Shown here: positions 7,441 through 10,509 of the stretch, in pieces
How positions within the stretch are numbered: the stretch's first letter is position 1
Layout of the letters: each line of letters starts with the position of its first letter
DNA from: Deltaproteobacteria bacterium
Lineage (GTDB): Bacteria; Desulfobacterota; Binatia; UBA9968
Assembly (NCBI GenBank): GCA_023250495.1
Contig: JAHFAP010000053.1
Span: forward strand, 4,008-14,516
Direction of reading: 5' to 3'
Length of the DNA: 10,509 bases
The notes under the pieces: generated by a model
The model's input: only the letters and a program-made list of their open reading frames with translations
Database searches by the model: none
What the model was told of the DNA's origin: nothing
Position numbers and translations under genes: made by a program

Positions 7441-8436
7441 CTATTTGCCCGTAGTGACCTGCTTGACGAAGCCGCTCGTTTCGAGCTCTTGAACTAGGGA
7501 GTTTATCGCGATCTGCTCGGGCTTGACGTTTTTCGCCTTGGGATTGGTCTCAGCGGTCGTATCGAGCAGAAATTTCATGCCTTTGATATTTACATAAGGG
7601 GTCGTTGGAATGTTTGGCCCGTAGTAGTCATAGGCCGACTGGATTATGTCGACATCTGAAACCCGAAGATGTCTTTCCACCACTTTCATGCCGAAGGTGC
7701 GATCGCTTTTGAATCTGTGGGTTCCTTCCACCAGCCCTTTGAGGAATCGGGTTACGCGGTCGCGGTTTTTTTCCACGAACGATAACGTCGTGCCGATGCC
7801 GCTGTGCTGGTAGTCCAGTCCGATGGTAGAGTAGTCCATTAAAGAGCGGTAGCCAGCTTTTTTAGCTTGGTAGGCAAAGGCTTGTTCCAAAAGGGTGGCC
7901 TGGATGGCCCCTTGAGCTACGGCAGCGAGCCGTTCTGCATTTCCCCCTGTCTGAAGGATCGTCACATCTTTGCCAGGTTTCAGCCCGTTTTTCTCCAGCC
8001 CCCAGCGGGCGAGAAAATCCGCCGATCCTCCGAAGCGAGCGATGCCCACTTTTTTTCCTTTAAGATCCTCTATTCTGTGGATCTCTTTGGAGACGATCAG
8101 CTCATACGGGGCAAAGTTTATGATCCCGGCGATCATCACGGCGTCTCTGCCGCCGAGATAAGCATTGATGAGGCCCGAGCCGGCGATGGTGATGAAGCTT
8201 ACGTCTCCGGAAAGCATCGCCGCAAGCGCGGTGGAAGAGCCGGCCATGATCAGCGGCTTGACATCAAGACCGTACTTCTTGAAGTAGCCGCCGTCGACGC
8301 CGGCCAGGACCGGAGCATTGGAGGGCGTGATGGAGACCAGGCCGACATAGACGGTGGGCAAGCTCTGAGAGTGAGCAGCAAATGGAAGGCAAAGCAGAAA
8401 AAGGAAAAGCGCGGCGAATCTGATCCTGGCTCGCAT
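7441..8436 (-). CDS. ABC transporter substrate-binding protein, NitT/TauT (NMT1/SsuA) family
   Basis: Periplasmic binding protein of 331 aa, typical for the NMT1/THI5-SsuA family. The start is fixed by GGAGG seven bases before the ATG and by a clean signal peptide (MRARIR, hydrophobic core FAALFLFLLCLPFAA, cleavage near AHS-Q). Family landmarks follow: VYVGLVSITPSNAPVLAGVDGGYFKKYGLDV (strand, helix and the GYF-KKYGLDV turn), then AGSSTALAAMLSGDVSF, LKGKKVGIARFGGSADF, GGNAERLAAVAQGAIQATLL and RVTRFLKGLVEGTH. The protein would deliver a small organic molecule (sulfonate, nitrile, pyrimidine and aromatic ligands are known in the family) to an ABC importer. No permease or ATPase gene lies in the window, so it is an orphan receptor here. 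It lies 33 bases upstream of the DUF255 gene and 42 bases downstream of the cold-shock gene, all on the minus strand. Ligand unknown. Confidence 0.9.
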   Translation of the reverse strand: MRARIRFAALFLFLLCLPFAAHSQSLPTVYVGLVSITPSNAPVLAGVDGGYFKKYGLDVKPLIMAGSSTALAAMLSGDVSFITIAGSGLINAYLGGRDAVMIAGIINFAPYELIVSKEIHRIEDLKGKKVGIARFGGSADFLARWGLEKNGLKPGKDVTILQTGGNAERLAAVAQGAIQATLLEQAFAYQAKKAGYRSLMDYSTIGLDYQHSGIGTTLSFVEKNRDRVTRFLKGLVEGTHRFKSDRTFGMKVVERHLRVSDVDIIQSAYDYYGPNIPTTPYVNIKGMKFLLDTTAETNPKAKNVKPEQIAINSLVQELETSGFVKQVTTGK

Positions 8437-8478
8437 GAAACACCTCCGAAGTTGGGAGCGGAAGAGATGCCTTTCAGT

Positions 8479-8682
8479 CTAGCGCAGCTTCAGGTCGAAC
8501 GCCACCGGCCCTTTTTCCCCGCGCCGGGTTTGAAATTGCACCGAGTCCCCTTCGTTGCAGTCCTCGAATTGCAGTCGCGGAGCTAGACTGCTCCGGTGAA
8601 AAAAGACATCGTCACTGCCGTCGTCAGGGACGATGAACCCGAAGCCCTTGTCTCTGATAATTTTCTTTATCGTTCCGGTCAT
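8479..8682 (-). CDS. Cold-shock-domain protein (CspA-like)
   Basis: Small single-domain protein of 67 aa with the OB-fold nucleic-acid-binding signatures of bacterial cold-shock proteins: RNP1 as KGFGFI (residues 12-17) and RNP2 as VFFH (26-29). It starts MTGTIKKII instead of the K-W-F seen in CspA itself, so it belongs to the variant group lacking the first surface tryptophan. Expected role: binding single-stranded RNA or DNA as a chaperone; cold inducibility is not implied. I chose ATG at 8682. An in-frame TTG at 8691 is possible, but it would sit only two or three bases from the AGGAGG Shine-Dalgarno, while ATG is about 12 bases away. Both spacings are imperfect, so the start is uncertain by three codons. 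It may be the first gene of a minus-strand unit with the binding protein and DUF255 genes. Confidence 0.87.
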   Translation of the reverse strand: MTGTIKKIIRDKGFGFIVPDDGSDDVFFHRSSLAPRLQFEDCNEGDSVQFQTRRGEKGPVAFDLKLR

Positions 8683-8761
8683 AGCCCGCAATTCCCTCCT
8701 TGTCCGGAGCTTAGAGTTTCCTACCCTGTTTTCTCCCTCCCTGCAAGGTCCAGGAATCTAA

Positions 8762-8899
8762 CAGACAATTCTTCGCATCGGGAGCCTAAGGGTGTATTAT
8801 GAAGTGGAGGAGGAACCTGATCGCAAGGTAATAGTATTGGCCGTTGGCATCAAAGAGCGAAATCGGGTTCGGATCGGAGGGAGGATTGTCGAGCTATGA
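8762..8899 (+). pseudogene. RelE/ParE-type toxin, N-terminally truncated remnant
   Basis: In the frame closed by TGA at 8897-8899, about 45 codons are open after a stop at 8759. They read QTILRIGSLRVYYEVEEE, then PDRKVIVLAVGIKERNR and VRIGGRIVEL. This matches the C-terminal half of RelE/ParE-superfamily toxins, where an R-x-G-x-x-R-V-x-Y-x-V strand pair is followed by a V-L-A-V-G strand; intact members run about 85-95 aa. No N-terminal half was found in any plus frame upstream, so the gene is 5'-truncated and probably inactive. A GTG at 8792 has GGGAG seven bases upstream and could still give a 35-residue peptide. The stop overlaps the antitoxin start as ATGA, so translating this stub may still drive the antitoxin. 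The family call rests on motif recognition only. Confidence 0.62.
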
Positions 8900-9153
8900 A
8901 GAAAATTGAAATGAAAAAGGCCTCTGGCCCGTTATCGGACTACGCCCGCAAAGCGAAGAAAGAACCCATCATAGTCGTAAAGAATGGGAGGCCAGTTGCC
9001 GCCGTGGTGCCTCTTCGGAACGCGGATGCGGAAACCGTGTCCCTTAGCACGAACCGTGATTTTCTGGCTATTATCGAGCGGTCTCGCATGCGGTATAAAA
9101 AGGAAGGGGGAATCTCTTCGAAGGAGATGCGCCGCCGTCTGAGATTGGGGTAG
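8896..9153 (+). CDS. Type II antitoxin, Phd/YefM-like
   Basis: Small protein of 85 aa. Residues 1-45 resemble the Phd/YefM DNA-binding fold: MKKIEMKKASGPLSDYARKA followed by EPIIVVKNGRPVAAVVPL, the hallmark strand in which I-x-V-x-x-N-G-x-P-V-A precedes V-P-L. The C-terminal 40 residues are basic and would form the toxin-binding tail. Antitoxins of this family repress their own operon and neutralise a RelE-type RNase. The ATG overlaps the toxin remnant stop as ATGA. The gene also has its own GGAGGGAGG, 11 bases before the start. The upstream partner is decapitated and no other toxin follows, so this is an orphan antitoxin in the window. It may persist by neutralising related toxins elsewhere, which is inference. 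The Phd versus VapB-like distinction is less certain than the antitoxin role. Confidence 0.78.
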   Translation: MKKIEMKKASGPLSDYARKAKKEPIIVVKNGRPVAAVVPLRNADAETVSLSTNRDFLAIIERSRMRYKKEGGISSKEMRRRLRLG

Positions 9154-9154
9154 T

Positions 9155-9184
9155 CATTTCGACGTTTCGGGAATTCTCGAAATG
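9155..9184. repeat. Inverted repeat with nested palindrome just after the antitoxin gene
   Basis: CATTTCGA (9155-9162) is matched by TCGAAATG (9177-9184), an 8-bp stem with a 14-base loop. Overlapping it, TTTCGGGAATTCTCGAAA (9165-9182) is an 18-bp dyad centred on AATT, broken only by one symmetric position pair that could form G-U in RNA. It lies two bases after the antitoxin stop. No T-run follows on either strand, so a classical intrinsic terminator is unlikely. It could be a protein-binding site or a 3'-end RNA structure. The symmetry is seen directly; the role is open. Confidence 0.5.
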
Positions 9185-9232
9185 TGGAAGTGTCCTGCCA
9201 ATACCCACAAAGCCGGGTTTCCGTTTCTGCCA

Positions 9233-9288
9233 ATTCCTATTCCCTAATTCCTGATTCCTTCTTCTGCCTCGTGCCTGTTGCCTCGCGC
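9233..9288. repeat. Degenerate heptamer tandem repeat, eight units
   Basis: The spacer before the PLD gene divides into consecutive 7-base units without gaps. The first four resemble ATTCCTA (ATTCCTA, TTCCCTA, ATTCCTG, ATTCCTT). The next four resemble CTNNTGC (CTTCTGC, CTCGTGC, CTGTTGC, CTCGCGC). A ninth unit, CTATCGG, is weaker. It is pyrimidine-rich on the plus strand. Such degenerate heptamer arrays resemble the short tandem repeats scattered between genes in cyanobacteria and some environmental genomes. No coding role is evident. The rest of the 220-base spacer (9154-9373) holds only the palindrome and a possible promoter. Confidence 0.55.
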
Positions 9289-9308
9289 CTATCGGCTCTT
9301 TTTGAGCC

Positions 9309-9338
9309 TTGCAGCCCGACCCGCAAATCGCATAAAAT
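9309..9338 (+). promoter_or_regulatory. Possible sigma-70-type promoter for the PLD gene
   Basis: TAAAAT (9333-9338) differs from the -10 consensus at one position. Eighteen bases upstream is TTGCAG (9309-9314), a poor -35 with a good TTG. A transcript starting near 9345 would have a leader of about 30 bases before the ATG at 9374, and the region has a locally higher AT content. No strong Shine-Dalgarno precedes that ATG. The call is based on pattern only and is tentative. Confidence 0.3.
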
Positions 9339-9373
9339 CCGCGGACATAACATTCAATGTTCACCAGTTAATC

Positions 9374-9817
9374 ATGTCAACTGATCTAACGTTTATCACG
9401 AACGAGCCCGGCCACAATTTGCGTGATCGCTTCGGTATCTTGCTCCGTGACGATACGCGTTACTTCGACTGCCTTGTAGGCTACTTCTTCATTAGTGGGT
9501 TCTACAAACTTTACCCCGCCTTGGAGAATGTTGAGAAGATTCGTATCTTGGTCGGCCTCCGGACCGACCGCACGGCTTACGATCTCGTCCAGAAAGCCAA
9601 AGAGCAAGGTGAGCTGACCCTAAAGTCCCACGCCTCGGCAAAAGAGCAAGTCTCCAACGACGTACTTGGCGAGCTGGAGAAATCCGGCGACAGCGCCGAG
9701 ATTGAAACGGGCGTCCACAAATTCGTTCAGTGGATTCGCTCGGGAAAACTCGAAATCAAAGCCTACCCTTCGGAGAATCTCCACGCCAAAGTCTACATCA
9801 TGACCTTTGCTGAGTGA
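9374..9817 (+). pseudogene. PLD-domain protein, N-terminal part; probably interrupted by an IS element
   Basis: 147 codons from ATG at 9374. The sequence (TDLTFITNEPGHNLRDRFGIL, then FDCLVGYFFISGFYKLYPAL and KIRILVGLRTDR) resembles the N-terminus of large prokaryotic proteins that join a phospholipase-D-like domain to an SNF2/DEAD helicase, commonly near 1000 aa and often in defence or DNA-modification loci. The first HxK element is present as LHAKVYIM (H137, K139). The frame then ends at TGA 9815-9817, before the GSxN part that should complete the active-site half. The next base stretch is the left end of an IS3-type element whose opening TGA supplies this stop. So the reading frame is most likely a gene cut by transposition, with its remainder beyond the window. 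The PLD assignment is fairly firm; the helicase fusion is inferred from family resemblance. Confidence 0.66.
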
Positions 9818-9876
9818 GCTAGCCCGGGTTTGACGGACACCCAAAAAGGGGACACGATCCCCGCAGGAGGTGTTCG

Positions 9877-10170
9877 ATGGAGAAGCGCAAGCGATTTAGC
9901 CAAGAGTTCAAGCTCGAGGCAGTTCGAGTTCTGGAAGCAGGCAGTCGGCCCGCATCGGAACTAGCCCGGCAGTTGGGGATCCCACGCAATCGACTATACA
10001 AGTGGCAGGAGCAAGTGAGAAAGAACGGTGGAGGAGCATTTCCCGGATCAGGGCATCGCCGCGGGTCTGGTGGTGAGCTGGCGCGATTGAAGCAGGAGTT
10101 GGAGCGGGTCAAGGAGGAGCGCGACATTTTAAAAAAGGCCGCAGCGTACTTTGCCAAGGAGCTCGGGTGA
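9877..10170 (+). CDS. IS3-family transposase OrfA
   Basis: 97 aa. The N-terminus KRKRFSQEFKLEAVRVLEAG is the classic start of the HTH_Tnp_1 (IS3/IS911) domain. A helix-turn-helix lies at about 27-45 (ASELARQLGIPRNRLYKW), expected to bind the element's inverted repeats. Residues 67-92 (from ELARLKQEL through EERDILKKAAAYF) are a leucine-zipper-like coiled coil used for dimerisation. AGGAGG lies six bases before the ATG, so translation should be efficient. OrfA alone usually acts as a regulator. Full transposase (OrfAB) is made by -1 slippage at 10131-10137, 33 bases before the orfA stop. The stop TGA overlaps the orfB GTG as GTGA. Confidence 0.92.
   Translation: MEKRKRFSQEFKLEAVRVLEAGSRPASELARQLGIPRNRLYKWQEQVRKNGGGAFPGSGHRRGSGGELARLKQELERVKEERDILKKAAAYFAKELG
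10131..10137 (+). other. Programmed -1 ribosomal frameshift site (A AAA AAG) with SD-like stimulator
   Basis: In the orfA frame the codons read TTA AAA AAG, giving the slippery heptamer A AAA AAG, the motif used by IS911 and many IS3 elements. Slippage by -1 enters the orfB frame, which is open through the junction (KKGRSVLCQGARVKYGF) and continues to the end of the window. AAGGAGGAG at 10111-10119 ends 11 bases before the slip site, a spacing at which SD-like sequences stimulate -1 shifts in dnaX and IS911. The frame relation is checked by position; the stimulation is inferred. Confidence 0.8.
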
Positions 10171-10509
10171 AGTACGGTTTTGTGAGAGCTCACAGGGATG
10201 AGTTTAAAGTTTTAAGGATGTGTGGAGTGCTTAAGGTTAGCCGCAGTGGGTACTATGACTGGTGTAGTCGAGGGGAATCTAAGAGGAGCCGAGAGGATAC
10301 AATCCTGCTCGAAGAGATCCGCAAGGTGCACGAGAGTAACAAGCAGGCTTACGGAGCGGTGAAGATGTGGCGGGCATTACGGGATCGGGGAGTAGCGTGT
10401 GGAAAGCATCGGGTGGCAAGGCTCAGGCGTTTAGCGGGGATCGAGGCTCGTCGGATGAAGCGCTTTCGACTGGCCTACCAGGCACGTCAGAGTGCCCCGC
10501 CGGCGCCGA
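10167..10509 (+). CDS. IS3-family transposase OrfB, N-terminal part (cut by window end)
   Basis: About 114 codons in the -1 frame relative to orfA, starting at GTG 10167 and open to the window edge. The product begins VKYGFVRAHRDEFKVLRMC, continues with LKVSRSGYYDW and carries an HTH_21-type region (EEIRKVHESNKQAYGAVKMW through KHRVARLRRLAGIEARR). These features are diagnostic of IS3 OrfB upstream of the rve/DDE catalytic core. The first catalytic Asp normally comes a little after the last residue visible here, so catalytic integrity cannot be judged. The GTG overlaps the orfA stop as GTGA and has AAGGAG five bases upstream (10156-10161). OrfB could therefore be made on its own by reinitiation as well as by frameshift fusion. 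Confidence 0.88.
   Translation, partial: MKYGFVRAHRDEFKVLRMCGVLKVSRSGYYDWCSRGESKRSREDTILLEEIRKVHESNKQAYGAVKMWRALRDRGVACGKHRVARLRRLAGIEARRMKRFRLAYQARQSAPPAP

Larger units (their letters stand above)
9815..10509 (+). mobile_element. IS3-family insertion sequence, left part (continues past the window)
   Basis: An IS3-type element inferred from its two overlapping transposase frames (orfA at 9877, orfB at 10167), the A AAA AAG frameshift motif, and an abrupt break in the host PLD gene. The left end is placed at about 9815, where the sequence TGAGCTAGCCCGGGTTTG begins with the TG expected of IS3-family ends and the host reading frame stops. The 62-base leader between end and orfA contains the AGGAGG site for orfA. 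The right inverted repeat, target duplication and catalytic DDE domain lie outside the window, so neither the exact boundary nor intactness can be verified here. Confidence 0.75.

Noticed and set aside
8596..8802. 68-codon plus-strand frame antisense to the cold-shock gene
   Set aside because: It overlaps a protein with clear RNP1 and RNP2 motifs, lacks a Shine-Dalgarno and matches nothing recognisable.
9233..9295. CRISPR-like array
   Set aside because: Units are 7 bases with no spacers between them. A CRISPR array needs repeats of roughly 23-40 bases separated by unique spacers.
9184..9384. Short open frames across the antitoxin-PLD spacer
   Set aside because: Their sequence is the translation of the pyrimidine-rich heptamer repeat. 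There is no ribosome binding site and no domain.
9819..10193. 124-codon minus-strand frame opposite OrfA
   Set aside because: The plus strand has a clear HTH_Tnp_1 OrfA with Shine-Dalgarno and frameshift signals. The antisense frame shows no motif.

Overview
The window looks like a chromosomal segment of a moderately GC-rich, Gram-negative-type bacterium. Exported binding proteins carry ordinary signal peptides and Shine-Dalgarno sites are strong (AGGAGG-type). The abundance of tripartite-tricarboxylate and NitT/TauT-type binding proteins recalls uncultured soil, sediment or groundwater lineages near the old Deltaproteobacteria, Rokubacteria or Tectomicrobia. That placement is inferred from gene content only and is weak.

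Region 1 (about 50-5382, plus strand) is a solute-uptake operon of the tripartite tricarboxylate transporter (TTT) family. Three tandem, clearly paralogous periplasmic binding proteins (TctC/Bug-like) are followed by the large permease (TctA-like) and the small permease (TctB-like). Together they would capture an organic acid in the periplasm and pass it through the TctAB channel using an ion gradient. Three receptors for one channel suggest a widened ligand range.

Region 2 (8682 down to 5359, minus strand) holds three closely spaced genes: a cold-shock-domain protein, an orphan NMT1/SsuA-type binding protein and a YyaL/DUF255 thioredoxin-fold protein. The last gene converges on tctB and the two coding regions overlap by 24 bases. 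A short GC-rich hairpin covers the ribosome binding site of the DUF255 gene.

Region 3 (about 8762-10509, plus strand) is an accessory, decaying stretch. It contains a RelE-type toxin that has lost its N-terminal half but still overlaps its Phd/YefM-type antitoxin by ATGA; a spacer with a near-perfect palindrome and a degenerate heptamer repeat; the first 147 codons of a PLD-domain protein (probably the N-terminus of a much larger helicase-type protein); and the left part of an IS3-family element. The element begins at or next to the PLD reading frame's stop codon and seems to have interrupted that gene. It carries orfA, a textbook A AAA AAG frameshift site with an upstream SD-like stimulator, and the start of orfB. 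It runs off the end of the window.

I see no complete new system. The points most worth a second look are the triple-receptor TTT operon, the decapitated toxin with a retained antitoxin, and the IS-interrupted PLD gene.
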